From Paracoccus sp. Z118 (GTDB lineage Bacteria; Pseudomonadota; Alphaproteobacteria; Rhodobacterales; Rhodobacteraceae), in NCBI RefSeq assembly GCF_019061185.1, contig NZ_JAHQZU010000003.1:1-64000 (forward strand): a DNA stretch of 64,000 bases. The letters run 5' to 3'. This document shows positions 27,654 through 42,650 of the stretch, piece by piece (position 1 is the stretch's first letter; every line of letters starts with the position of its first letter). The notes below the pieces were generated by a model. It worked only from the letters and a program-made list of their open reading frames with translations. It had not been told where the DNA came from and did not search any database. The position numbers and the translations under genes were made by a program.

Positions 27654-28465
27654 GGCGGTTTCAGGGATCGGGGCTGCGGGTCTATGCGGTCCTCTATCTG
27701 GCGTTCCTCTATGCGCCCATCGCCCTGCTGCCGATCTTCGCGTTCAACAATGCCACCGTAATCGCCTTCCCGTTGCAGGGTTTCACGACCGAATGGTTCG
27801 GCCAGATGGTCCAGAACGCGGCGCTGCGGCAGGCGCTGCTGAATTCGCTCATCATCGCGGTTTCCGCCTCGGTGCTGGCGACCTGCCTCGGCATCTTCGC
27901 GGCCCGCGCCTCGACCCGGTTCCGCTTTCCGGGTCGCGGCCCGATCATGGGCCTGATCATGCTGCCGCTGGTGCTGCCGGAAATCATCGTCGCCATGTCG
28001 CTGCTGGTGGTGCTGCTGGCGGCGGGGCTGAGCCTGTCGATCCTCACCGTGATCCTCGGCCACACGCTGATCTGCATGCCCTATGCCATCGCGATCCTGT
28101 CCACGGCCTTCTCCAGCCTCGACCGGTCGCTGGAGGAGGCCGCCTACGACCTCGGCGAGACGAAGTGGAGCGCGTTCCGGCTGGTCATCCTGCCGCTGGT
28201 CATGCCGGGCATCATCTCGGCCCTGCTGATGAGCTTCACGATCAGCCTTGATGAGTTCATCATCGCCTTCTTCCTCGCCGGCAACCAGCCGACGCTGCCG
28301 ACCTACATCTTCAGCCAGCTGCGCTTTCCCAAGTCGATCCCGATGATCATGGCGCTGGGGACCGTGCTGGTTGTGATGTCGATTGCGCTGGTGACGCTCG
28401 CCGAATATTTCCGCCGCCGCGGCGTCGCCCGCACCGGCCAGACCGATAGCGGAGGCTTCCTGTGA
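27650..28465 (+). CDS. PotC-like ABC transporter permease
   Basis: The 271-residue second permease has six membrane segments, with FAFNNATVIAFPLQGFTTEW typical of PotC/PotI, LPLVLPEIIVAMSLLVVLLA, and the coupling loop LEEAAYDLGETKWSAFRLVILP. The final segment precedes EYFRRRGVARTGQ. The start at 27650 overlaps the stop of the first permease (ATGA), so the pair is translationally coupled. Confidence 0.9.
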
Positions 28466-29634
28466 CCGCCCCCCAGACCATCCCGCAGGGCCGCTCGGGC
28501 ACCCCGCCGCGGCCCTCGCTCGCCGACCGGCGCCCGATGATCGAATGCAGGGGCGTGCAGAAATACTTCGGCGACTATCACGCGCTGCGCGGCATCGACC
28601 TGACCATCCGGGAAGGCGAGTTCTTCTCGCTCCTCGGGCCGTCCGGCTGCGGCAAGACCACGCTGCTGCGGACCATCGCGGGATTCGAGGATATCGGGTC
28701 CGGCGTCGTGCTGGTCGATGGCAAGGACATGGCGAACGTGCCCGCCAACGTGCGGCCGACGAACATGGTGTTCCAGTCCTACGCCATCTTCCCGCACCTG
28801 ACCGTGGCCGAGAACGTGGGCTTCGGCCTGCGCCGCGATCCCCGCTCGCGGGCCGAGAAGGCGGCGGCGGTCGAGGAGGCGCTGGAGATGGTCGGCCTGC
28901 GCGGCTACGGCAAGCGCGCCGCCCATGCGCTGTCGGGCGGCCAGCGGCAGCGGGTGGCGCTGGCCCGCGCGCTGATCCTGAAGCCCAAGGTGCTGCTGCT
29001 GGACGAGCCGCTGTCGGCGCTTGACCGCAAGATGCGCGAGCAGATGCAGGTGGAGCTCATCAAGCTGCAACGGCAGGTCGGCATCACCTTCGTTCTGGTC
29101 ACCCACGACCAGGAGGAGGCGCTGGTCATGTCCGACCGCATCGCCGTGATGTTCGAGGGACAGATCGCCCAGCTCGACGGCCCCGAGGCGCTGTATGCCC
29201 GCCCCGCCAGCCGCCGGGTCGCGGATTTCATTGGCGTGATGAACTTCATGCCCGCCCGCATCCTCGGCGAGACGGCCGAGCATGTCACCGTCGCCGTCCC
29301 CGGCTTCGGCACGGTGGAGATTCCGGCCCGGAACGTCAGCCGCGCCGATCCGGGCGATCCCGGCCCCAGCATCGGCTTCCGGCCCGAGGCGGCGACGCTG
29401 CTGGCGGCGAATGCCGAGGCGACCGGGCGCGTGAACGGAGGGGTCATCGACGAGGTCGTCTATTACGGCGACATGACCTATTACGACGTCATCATGGACG
29501 GCTCGGACGCCTATGACGGCATCCCGCACGAGGTCCGCATCTCGATGCGCAACGTCTTCGGACGCGAGGTGCCGGACGTGGGCACCCGCGTCCGTGTCAG
29601 CTGGTCGCCCGGATCGCTGGTGCTGTTCCGCTGA
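28462..29634 (+). CDS. PotA-like ABC transporter ATPase
   Basis: The 390-residue ATPase contains Walker A GPSGCGKTTLLRTIAGFE, signature [15 protein letters not shown], Walker B LLLDEPLSALDRKMRE and the switch His in VTHDQEEALVMSD. A C-terminal TOBE-type region (about 290-390, VTVAVPGFGTVEIPARNV) follows. The start is GTG at 28462 overlapping the PotC-like stop. Polyamine specificity is suggested by family resemblance; the putrescine-degradation genes 26 kb away are compatible with it. Confidence 0.9.
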   Translation: MTAPQTIPQGRSGTPPRPSLADRRPMIECRGVQKYFGDYHALRGIDLTIREGEFFSLLGPSGCGKTTLLRTIAGFEDIGSGVVLVDGKDMANVPANVRPTNMVFQSYAIFPHLTVAENVGFGLRRDPRSRAEKAAAVEEALEMVGLRGYGKRAAHALSGGQRQRVALARALILKPKVLLLDEPLSALDRKMREQMQVELIKLQRQVGITFVLVTHDQEEALVMSDRIAVMFEGQIAQLDGPEALYARPASRRVADFIGVMNFMPARILGETAEHVTVAVPGFGTVEIPARNVSRADPGDPGPSIGFRPEAATLLAANAEATGRVNGGVIDEVVYYGDMTYYDVIMDGSDAYDGIPHEVRISMRNVFGREVPDVGTRVRVSWSPGSLVLFR

Positions 29635-29769
29635 CGCGCGGCCGATGGCCGGGCCAAAGCCACGCCGCAACGCCTTGGGGCGCCCGTGGGGCCTGCGATG
29701 CTTGGCTATGGCGAAACCTCGTCTGAACGGATAGTTACGCGCGACAATTCTCGAATGGAAAACTCACAG

Positions 29770-30171
29770 ATGACCGCGCCCGCCGCCCTTTCCGTCCTGA
29801 TCGCCGAAGATGAGGTGCTGGTGTCGATGTTCCTCGCCGACATCGTCGAGGATGCGGGGCTCAGCGTCCTGGGCGTCGCCCGCACTGCGCAGGATGCCAT
29901 CGACAAGGCCGCCGCCGCGCCCCCTGATCTGGCGTTGGTGGACATCAACCTCAAGGGCAGCAGCGGGCTGGACGTGGCCCGTTCGCTCGCCGCCCGCGGC
30001 ACCGCGATCCTGTTCATCTCGGGCGATATCAGCATCGGCGACGATCCCGAGGTCCGCGCGCTGAACCCGGTCGCCATCCTCGAAAAGCCCTGCATGCCCG
30101 ACCGGCTGACGCAGGCGTTGCAGGATGCCGCCGCCCGCGTCCGCGAAGCCCGCCTGAACGCCCCCGCCTGA
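29770..30171 (+). CDS. single-domain response regulator (receiver)
   Basis: The 133-residue receiver has the acidic pair in IAEDEVLVSMFL, the phospho-acceptor Asp in LALVDINLKG, the Ser/Thr switch in ILFISGD and the Lys in ILEKPCMPD. It has no output domain, so it would shuttle phosphoryl groups or act as a sink. The start could be the ATG at 29755 or the one at 29770; the latter has GGAA 9 nt upstream and is chosen. It lies 44 nt before the giant hybrid kinase and is probably cotranscribed with it. Single-domain receivers of this type also occur in alphaproteobacterial stress signalling. Confidence 0.85.
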   Translation: MTAPAALSVLIAEDEVLVSMFLADIVEDAGLSVLGVARTAQDAIDKAAAAPPDLALVDINLKGSSGLDVARSLAARGTAILFISGDISIGDDPEVRALNPVAILEKPCMPDRLTQALQDAAARVREARLNAPA

Positions 30172-30215
30172 ACGCTACCCCGCCTGCCTGCCCGCAACGT
30201 TCGCCAGGACCGCCC

Positions 30216-35521
<5,306 letters not shown>

Positions 35522-35525
<4 letters not shown>

Positions 35526-37807
35526 CCCGCCGCGGGCGCAAGCCCGCGAAGCGAGGGGACGGCGCCGCCGCGCCTGCGGAAGGGGGCGGCGCGGAGGCGT
35601 CCCCCGACCGGGCCGGGGCGGCGGCGGCCATCGGAACCGGCCCTCCAGCGCCGAATGCCAAACCGACGCGCCGCGCCGATACGACCGACGCTCACGCGGG
35701 GAGCAAGCCGGACGAGCGCCCGCCCGGCGCCGAGCCTACAAACGCCGACCCATCCGACCCGACTTCGCAGGGGCCCCCGCCGCAAACCAGAAGCCGCCAC
35801 CCGATCTTCGACGGTCCCGCCATCGACACGCCGCCCACCATCCTCGTCGTCGATGACGACCGGGCCAACCTGATCGCGGCCGAGGCCGTGCTGGCCGATC
35901 TGGGCTATCCCGTCATCACCGCGAACTCCGGTGCCGAGGCGCTGCGTCAGGTTCTGCGTCACGACTTCGCCGTGATCCTGCTGGATGTGCGGATGCCCGT
36001 CATGGACGGCTACGAAACCGCCGAAATGATCCGCCAGCGCGAACGCAGCCGCCACGTCCCCATCATCTTCCTGTCCGGCGTTGACAAGGAGGACCAGCAC
36101 CAGTTCCGGGGCTATGCGGCGGGCGCGGTGGACTATGTCCTCAAGCCCGTGCCGGCGATCGTGCTGAAGTCCAAGGTGCAGGTCTTCGCCCAGCTCTTCG
36201 AGCAGAAGCAGCAGATCCGCCGCCGGGCCGAGGCCGAGCGTCGGCTGATGGCCGAGAACCTAGCCGTCCGTGCCCGCACGGTCGAGGTCGCCCGCGCGCT
36301 TGAGCGGAGCCTCGTCTCGCAGTCGCTGGTGCTGGAGGCGCTGCCGCTGGCGCTGTTCACCGCAGGCCGCAACCCGGCCGACCGGCGCTTCGTCGGCGGC
36401 AAGGCCCACGCGCTCTGCGGGCTGTCCGAGGAGGTCTCGATGGACGGCGACTGGCTGCCCCGCGTCCACGAGGACGACCGGCCGCGGCTGCTCGCCGCAT
36501 TCCGGTCGGTCGATGAGGCGGGCAGCTACGAGATCGAATACCGCATCGTCTGCGAGGACGGCGAGCGCTGGATGCTGGAGCGGGGCGACCTGCGCACCGC
36601 AGCGGATGGCGGCGCGGTGTTGTATGGGGTCGTCACCGACATCACCAGCCGCAAGCGGCTGGAGGAGCAGCTGACCCACGCCCAGAAGCTCGAGGCCATC
36701 GGCCAGCTTTCCGGTGGCGTGGCGCATGATTTCAACAACATGCTGGGAGTCATCATCGGCTCGCTCGACCGGGTGCTGTCCACCGGAGAGCTGGACGAGC
36801 GCAGCCGCCAGCGGCTGGGCCTTGCGATGCAGGCCGCGGAAAGCTGCGCGGATCTCACCAAGCGCCTGCTGGGCTTTGCCCGCCGCCAGTCGCTGCAGCC
36901 GCGCCATCTGGACATCCCGGCCGAGTTGGACCGCCTCAGCGGGCTGTTCGAGCGGGTGCTGGGCGAGACCGTCACCGCCCGGATCGACTGCCCGCCGGAC
37001 CTGCCGCCGGTCTGGCTGGACGGCTCGCAGTTCGAGGGGGCGATCGTGAACCTCGCTGTGAATGCGCGGGACGCTATGCCGGACGGCGGAACGCTGACGG
37101 TCGCGGCGCGGCTGATCCATCTGGACGGGAACGAGGCGCTAACGGCGGACCTGCCCGCCGGCGCCGAGTTCATCCGCCTGTCCGTCACGGACACCGGCAC
37201 CGGCATGGACGCGGCGACCCAGGCCCGCGCGCTGGAGCCGTTCTTCACCACCAAGGCCCCGAACAAGGGGACGGGTCTGGGGCTGAGTTCGATCTATGGT
37301 TTCCTGCGCCAGTCCGGCGGCGGGATGCGGATCGAAAGCGCGCCGGGGCAGGGGACGACGATCCATCTCTACCTGCCGCCCAACACGCAGGCGGCGGCGC
37401 AGGAGACGGGGTCCACGACGCCCGAAACCCAGTCGCTGGACGGGCTGCAGGTGGCGCTGGTCGAGGACAACGACCGCCTGCGCGAGGTCGGGCACGAGAT
37501 GCTGGTCGAGCTTGGCTGCGAGGTGCAGGTCTTCGACTCCGCCGACGCCGCCGCGGGGCTGGACCCCGGCGGGATCGACCTGCTGCTGGCCGACTGCGTG
37601 ATGCCGGGCGATCTGGACGGCCCCTCGCTCGCCCGCCGGCTTCGCACCGCCCGGCCCGACCTGCCGGTACTGCTGAGTTCGGGCTATGTCGCCGACAGCG
37701 AGCCGCTGGAAAGCGACAACGTGGAGTTCCTGCCCAAACCCTATGACGAGGCCCAGCTGGCCCGCGCGATCCACGCCGCGATCCGGCGGACGGACGGGGC
37801 GGGGTGA
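35522..37807 (+). CDS. hybrid sensor kinase: receiver-PAS-HisKA-ATPase-receiver
   Basis: The 761-residue protein has a Pro/Ala-rich disordered N terminus (1-100), a receiver (about 105-220; Asp in VILLDVRMPVMDGYE), a helical linker, a PAS domain (about 270-380), HisKA with SGGVAHDFNNML (His of the HWE/NtrB-like type), an ATPase with NLAVNARDAMPDGG and GTGLGLSSIYGFLRQ, and a C-terminal receiver with Asp in LLADCVMPG. No membrane segment. It starts within the stop of the poly-HAMP kinase, so the two are made together and likely pass phosphoryl groups in one relay. Its lack of a DNA-binding domain leaves the output unknown. Confidence 0.9.
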
Positions 37808-37931
37808 CGCGGCGTCAAGGGAACGTCGGGCGGGTTCCGCCAGTTCTCATGCCAGCGGATGTGGGGGCAAGTCGCCGCGGACCTCAGGGCTGGACACGGC
37901 CGCGATAGCACCCGGAGCGGGCGGCGCGCGT

Positions 37932-38498
37932 TCAGCCGTCAACCGGCAGGGCTGTGGTGGCCTTCATCTGCTCCATTGACAGCAGCGCGGTGACGGACTG
38001 CACCCGCAGCTCGGCCGTCAGCGCCTGATAGAAGCGGTCATAGGCGCGGGCGTTGCGGACCTGCACCTTCAGCAGATAGTCGATGTCGCCCGCCAGCCGG
38101 TGCGCCTCGACCACCTCGGGCCGGGCGCGCACGGCGTCGAGGAATCGCCGCGCCCAGTCGGGGTCATGTTCGGCGGTGCGGATCAGGACGAAGAAACACG
38201 CCTCCAGCCCCAGCGCCTCGGCATCCAGCAGCGCGACCTGCGCGCGAATGATACCGCGCTCGCGCAGGCGGCGGATGCGGTTCCAGACCGGGGTGCGCGA
38301 CGCGCCGACGCGGGTCGCGATCTCCTCCAGCGGCAGGGTGGCGTCCTGTTGCAGCAGGGTGAGGATCTTGCGGTCGATGGCATCCAGCCGCGCCGCGCTG
38401 CGCCGGTCCGGCGCAGGCTCCGCGGCGGGTTCGGACCTGACCTTGCCGGGCTTCGCGCTGGCGGGCTTGCCGGCAGAGATGCTTGGGTCGTCCGGCAT
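37932..38498 (-). CDS. Lrp/AsnC-family transcriptional regulator
   Basis: The 188-residue regulator has a ~35-residue polar N-terminal extension, then a helix-turn-helix (LDAIDRKILTLLQQDATLPLEEIA... TRVGASRTPVWNRIRRL) and a C-terminal RAM domain (ACFFVLIRTAEHDPDWARRF, HRLAGDIDYLLKVQVRN). Such proteins sense amino acids and regulate amino-acid uptake or metabolism. The start at 38498 is the only good ATG. The gene converges on the sensor kinase and its target is not indicated by the neighbours. Confidence 0.9.
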   Translation of the reverse strand: MPDDPSISAGKPASAKPGKVRSEPAAEPAPDRRSAARLDAIDRKILTLLQQDATLPLEEIATRVGASRTPVWNRIRRLRERGIIRAQVALLDAEALGLEACFFVLIRTAEHDPDWARRFLDAVRARPEVVEAHRLAGDIDYLLKVQVRNARAYDRFYQALTAELRVQSVTALLSMEQMKATTALPVDG

Positions 38499-38821
38499 AT
38501 GGGCAGGGTCCTGAAGTTTGAATCGGCAAACGGCCCCCGTCGCGCCGTGGAGGCCGGAACAAGGTAGAGGCGGGCCACGGCAGACGCAACCGCGCAGCTA
38601 TCCGGTGGATCACGGACGGGCGCTGGCCAGCCGGACTTGGGCGCCGCCGCCCCGCGCCGGCGCATCACCGCGGCACGCAGCGGGCAAGCGGTTGATCCGT
38701 GGGTCGTTCGGGCGAACCCGGAGGTCGCCCTTGTTTCACGGGTCGGCCTGCCCGACGCGCCGCGGATGGGACAGCCGACAGCACGAGGGGCGGCAGGATA
38801 GCACCCGCCCGACGCGCAGGA
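38499..38821. other. 323-bp intergenic region upstream of the Lrp gene and downstream of purF
   Basis: No gene is convincing on either strand. It contains the Lrp promoter region and the end of the purF transcript. CCCGACGCGC is repeated at about 38752 and 38808. No strong terminator hairpin with a T-run is visible after purF. Confidence 0.5.
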
Positions 38822-40378
38822 TCACTCGACGCCGGGGCGGGTCAGCTCGTTCGGGGTCAGGGTGTGATCGACGGGCCTGTAGCCGGTCTGGTCCGGGTCG
38901 GCCGCGGAATCGCCGCTGACCGGGTCGGTCTTCATGCGGAAGCCGCGCTGGAGCTGGTCGTAGGGAGCGACCGGGTAGTCGCCCGAGAAGCAGGCGTCGC
39001 AATATTGCGGACAGGTGCTGTTGCGGCCCTTCGCCTCGCCCACTGCGCGATAGAGGCCGTCAAGCGACACGAAGGCGAGGCTGTCCACCCCGATCCAGTC
39101 CTTCATCTCGGCCGGGGTCATGTTCGCGGCCAGCAGCTTGTCGCGGTCCGGGGTATCGACGCCGTAGAAGCAGGGCCAGGCGGTCGGCGGGCTGGCGATG
39201 CGGAAATGCACCTCGGACGCGCCCGCCTCGATGATCATGTCCTTGATCTTGCGGCTGGTGGTGCCGCGCACGACCGAATCGTCCACCAGCACCACGCGCT
39301 TGCCCTTCACCAAGGCCCGGTTGACGTTCAGCTTCAGCCGCACGCCCATGTTGCGGATCTGCTCGGTCGGCTCGATGAAGGTGCGGCCCATATACTGGTT
39401 GCGGATGATCCCCAGCGCATAGGGGATGCCGCTTTCCTGCGAATAGCCGATGGCCGCCGGGGTGCCGCTGTCCGGGACCGGGCAGACGAGATCCGCCTCG
39501 ACCGGGGCCTCGCGGGCCAGTTCCACGCCGATCTGGCGGCGGGTCTCATAGACCGAGCGGCCGCCGATCATGGAGTCGGGGCGGGAGAAATAGACATGCT
39601 CGAAGATGCAGAACCGCCCCGTGGACGGCCCGAACGGGCGCGAGCTGTCGATCCGGCCCTTGGAGATGACGACCATCTCGCCCGGCTCGATCTCGCGCAC
39701 GAACTCGGCGCCGATGATGTCCAGCGCGCAGGTTTCCGAGGCGAGCGCGAAGCCGCCCTCGCCGAGCCGGCCCAGCACCAGCGGCCGGACGCCCAGCGGG
39801 TCGCGCACGCCGATCAGCTTGGTGCGGGTCATGGCGATGACCGAGAACGCGCCCTCGACCCGGCGCAGCGCGTCCTTCATCCGTTCGGGGATATTGCTCT
39901 GGATGGATCGCGCCATCAGGTGGATGATGCACTCGCTGTCGCTGCCCGACTGGAAGATGCTGCCGCGCTCGATCAGTTCGCGGCGCAGGGCGGCGGCGTT
40001 GGTGATGTTGCCGTTATGGGCGACGGCGCAGCCGCCCATCGCGAACTCGCCGAAGAACGGCTGCACGTCGCGGATGGCGGCGTGTTTGGTGCCGGTGGTG
40101 GAATAGCGCACATGCCCGATGGCCAGCGGCCCCGGCAGGGTTTCCATCAGCGAGGTCTTGGTGAAGTTGTCGCGCACATAGCCGAAGCGGTGGGCACTGT
40201 TGAAGCCGTGCTGCGGGTGGTGGGCGACGATCCCGCCCGCCTCCTGCCCGCGATGCTGCAGCGCGTGCAGGCCGAGTGCCACGAAGTTCGCCGCGTCGTT
40301 GACGCCGATGACGCCGAACACCCCGCATTCCTCGTGCAGGCGGTCGGAATCGAACGGGTGGGCGAGGAAAGGTTGCAT
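38822..40378 (-). CDS. purF: amidophosphoribosyltransferase
   Basis: PurF commits 5-phosphoribosyl-1-diphosphate to purine synthesis using glutamine. The 518-residue protein has a short propeptide before Cys18 (HEECGVFG), the nucleophile after processing, then a glutamine amidotransferase half (GHVRYSTTG, MGGCAVAHNGNITN) and a phosphoribosyltransferase half with VVLVDDSVVRGTTSRK. The ATG at 40378 (MQPFLAHPF) gives the usual short leader; an upstream in-frame start is less likely. It follows cvpA by 109 nt on the same strand, the common cvpA-purF arrangement. Confidence 0.95.
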   Translation of the reverse strand: MQPFLAHPFDSDRLHEECGVFGVIGVNDAANFVALGLHALQHRGQEAGGIVAHHPQHGFNSAHRFGYVRDNFTKTSLMETLPGPLAIGHVRYSTTGTKHAAIRDVQPFFGEFAMGGCAVAHNGNITNAAALRRELIERGSIFQSGSDSECIIHLMARSIQSNIPERMKDALRRVEGAFSVIAMTRTKLIGVRDPLGVRPLVLGRLGEGGFALASETCALDIIGAEFVREIEPGEMVVISKGRIDSSRPFGPSTGRFCIFEHVYFSRPDSMIGGRSVYETRRQIGVELAREAPVEADLVCPVPDSGTPAAIGYSQESGIPYALGIIRNQYMGRTFIEPTEQIRNMGVRLKLNVNRALVKGKRVVLVDDSVVRGTTSRKIKDMIIEAGASEVHFRIASPPTAWPCFYGVDTPDRDKLLAANMTPAEMKDWIGVDSLAFVSLDGLYRAVGEAKGRNSTCPQYCDACFSGDYPVAPYDQLQRGFRMKTDPVSGDSAADPDQTGYRPVDHTLTPNELTRPGVE

Positions 40379-40487
40379 GGGCGCCAGCCTCTGTCGGGGG
40401 ACGGGCACTATCTAGGCCCGGCACAGGGGAATGTCACGCGCCGGTCATCCTTGACGGCGCGCATTCATGTCACGGCTGCGCGACGGC

Positions 40488-41117
40488 TCAGTTCGCGGGG
40501 ACCACGGTGGTCGTCGTGGTGGTGGTGCCCGCCGGGGTCTGGGTGGTCGAGACCGAGGCGGCCACCGGCGTGCAGCCGCGCACCAGCTGCTCGTAGCGGG
40601 CGACGACCCAGCCGGGGGCGTCCGCCGGGATCTGCTCGTCCATCTGGCCGCGCATCCGCTCGAACACGCTGGAGGAGCGGGAGTTTTCCACCATCGCGAC
40701 CGGCTGGGTCGGCATCACCCGGTCGTAGATGATGAAGGCGATGGCGACCAGCAGGATGCCGCGCGCGACCCCGAACAGGAAGCCCATGCCCTGATCCACG
40801 CCGCCGAGCGCCGAGCGCTGCACGACCGACGAGAACAGCGGCGTGATGATCGAGAACAGCACCAGCGCCAGCGCGAAGACGACGGCGAAACCGGCGATGG
40901 TGCCAAGCTCGCAGCTGTCGCCGAGGAAGCGGTCGAGGAACGGCACCTGCGCGATCATCGGGCGCACGGCGGCGGCGAACAGGAACGCCAGCACGGCGGC
41001 GCCGATCCAGCCGCCGATGGCGAGCGATTCGCGTACGAAGCCCCGCGAATAGGCCAGGATCGCCGAGAGGACGATCACGGCCGCCACAATGCCGTCGATA
41101 AGGGTAAAGCCGTCCAT
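40488..41117 (-). CDS. cvpA: CvpA family membrane protein
   Basis: The 209-residue inner-membrane protein has four hydrophobic segments (from about 5, IDGIVAAVIVLSAILA, to about 130, LFGVARGILLVAIAFIIY), and the CvpA signature SRGFVRESLAI plus DQGMGFLFGVARG. CvpA is needed for colicin V production and cell envelope integrity in enterics. It ends in a Thr-rich tail (TTQTPAGTTTTTTTVVPAN), unusual for the family. The ATG at 41117 is preceded by a GTG codon that could also serve as start. It sits between radA and purF. Confidence 0.9.
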   Translation of the reverse strand: MDGFTLIDGIVAAVIVLSAILAYSRGFVRESLAIGGWIGAAVLAFLFAAAVRPMIAQVPFLDRFLGDSCELGTIAGFAVVFALALVLFSIITPLFSSVVQRSALGGVDQGMGFLFGVARGILLVAIAFIIYDRVMPTQPVAMVENSRSSSVFERMRGQMDEQIPADAPGWVVARYEQLVRGCTPVAASVSTTQTPAGTTTTTTTVVPAN

Positions 41118-41159
41118 CACACCGCCTTCATTCCGGTAAATCCTGCCATTCCGCGGCGG

Positions 41160-42524
41160 TCAGCCTGCACCGAATGTCTCGCCCACGAAACCTGTCAGAT
41201 CGGACACACGGTCCAGCCGCATGTCGCCGCTGCCGTCGGCCTTCTGGCCAGCCGGCACGATCGCGTGTGAAAAACCAAGTTTCCGCGCCTCTTTCAACCT
41301 GTTTTCCGCCTGAGCGACGGGCCGCAGCGCGCCGGACAGGCTGATTTCTCCGAAGAACACGGATTCGGCGGGCAGGGCGTGATCCTCGCGCGCGCTCAGA
41401 AGGGCGGCGGCGATGGCGAGATCGGCGGCGGGTTCGGCCACGCGCATCCCGCCCGCGACGTTCAGGAACACGTCCAGCCCGGCGAAGGGCACGGCGCAGC
41501 GCGCCTCCAGCACGGCAAGGATGGTGCTGACGCGGCCGCTGTCCAGCCCGACCACGGTGCGGCGGGGCGAGGCGAGGGTGGTGGGGGCGACCAGCGCCTG
41601 AATCTCGGTCAGGACGGGGCGGGTGCCCTCGATCCCTGCGAACACGGCGCTGCCGGGGCTGGGTTGGCCGCGTTCGGACAGGAACAGGGCCGAGGGGTTG
41701 GCGACCTCCGCCAGCCCGCCGCCGGTCATCTCGAACACCCCGATCTCGCCCGAGGGGCCGAAGCGGTTCTTGACTGCGCGGAGGATGCGGAACTGGTGGC
41801 CGCGCTCGCCCTCGAAATACAGCACCGTGTCCACCATGTGCTCGACCACGCGGGGGCCGGCGATCTGGCCGTCCTTGGTGACATGGCCGACGAGGATCAC
41901 CGCGACGCCACTGCGCTTGGCGAAGGTCACAAGCTCGTGCGCCGCCGCGCGGACCTGTCCGACGCTGCCGGGCGCGGCCTCGACCGTGTCGGACCAGAGG
42001 GTCTGGATGGAATCGATCACCGCCACATCCGGCCGCTCGGCGTCCAGCGTCGTGAGGATGTCGCGCAGGGCGGTTTCGGTTCCCAGCCGCACCGGTGCGT
42101 CGGCCAGGTCCAGCCGCTGGGCCCGCAGGCGAAGCTGCGCCCCGGCTTCCTCGCCCGAGATGTAGACCGCGCTTGCCCCGGCCCGCGCGAAGGCCGCCGC
42201 CGCCTGCAGCAGCAGCGTGGATTTGCCGATCCCCGGATCGCCGCCGACCAGGATCGCGCTGCCGGGCACCAGCCCGCCGCCGAGCACCCGGTCCAGCTCG
42301 TCGATGCCGGATGGCGTGCGCGGCGGCGGCGGCTCGCTGGCCGACAGCGCGCCGAGCGGGATGACCCTGCCCCGCTGCGCGCCGAGCCCGCGGCCCGGCC
42401 CCTGCGACAGCGGCGCTTCTTCGGTGATCGAGTTCCATTCGCCGCAGGCGTCGCAGCGGCCCGACCACTTGCGGTGGTTGGCGCCGCAGGCGGTGCAGGT
42501 GAAGACGGTGACGGGTTTTGCCAT
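41160..42524 (-). CDS. radA: DNA repair protein RadA
   Basis: The 454-residue RecA-like helicase acts on recombination intermediates. It shows a zinc finger (CTACGANHRKWSGRCDACGEW), Walker A GGDPGIGKSTLLLQ, the RadA-specific VKNRFGPSGEIGVFEM, and a Lon-like C-terminal domain. The ATG at 42524 (MAKPVTVFTC) is the true start; the open frame continues much further upstream but is the antisense of lolC. No clear ribosome site precedes it. It is divergent from the lolC gene, with 126 bp between starts. Confidence 0.95.
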   Translation of the reverse strand: MAKPVTVFTCTACGANHRKWSGRCDACGEWNSITEEAPLSQGPGRGLGAQRGRVIPLGALSASEPPPPRTPSGIDELDRVLGGGLVPGSAILVGGDPGIGKSTLLLQAAAAFARAGASAVYISGEEAGAQLRLRAQRLDLADAPVRLGTETALRDILTTLDAERPDVAVIDSIQTLWSDTVEAAPGSVGQVRAAAHELVTFAKRSGVAVILVGHVTKDGQIAGPRVVEHMVDTVLYFEGERGHQFRILRAVKNRFGPSGEIGVFEMTGGGLAEVANPSALFLSERGQPSPGSAVFAGIEGTRPVLTEIQALVAPTTLASPRRTVVGLDSGRVSTILAVLEARCAVPFAGLDVFLNVAGGMRVAEPAADLAIAAALLSAREDHALPAESVFFGEISLSGALRPVAQAENRLKEARKLGFSHAIVPAGQKADGSGDMRLDRVSDLTGFVGETFGAG

Positions 42525-42650
42525 GGGCGGCTTGTGCCAGAACGTCCCGCGCCCGCCAAGCCCGGCCGCAAGCCGGTTTTCACGCCATTGTCGGCTTGTC
42601 TTGGCGAGGGCGCCGGGGCAGTTTGCGCGGCACTCGACGAAAGGCCCCGC

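Noticed and set aside
37820..37846. GGAAC...GTTCC in the gap after the second kinase as an EcfG-type stress promoter
   Set aside because: It is a short inverted repeat without the required -10 (CGTT) at 16-17 nt in the correct orientation to a gene start.
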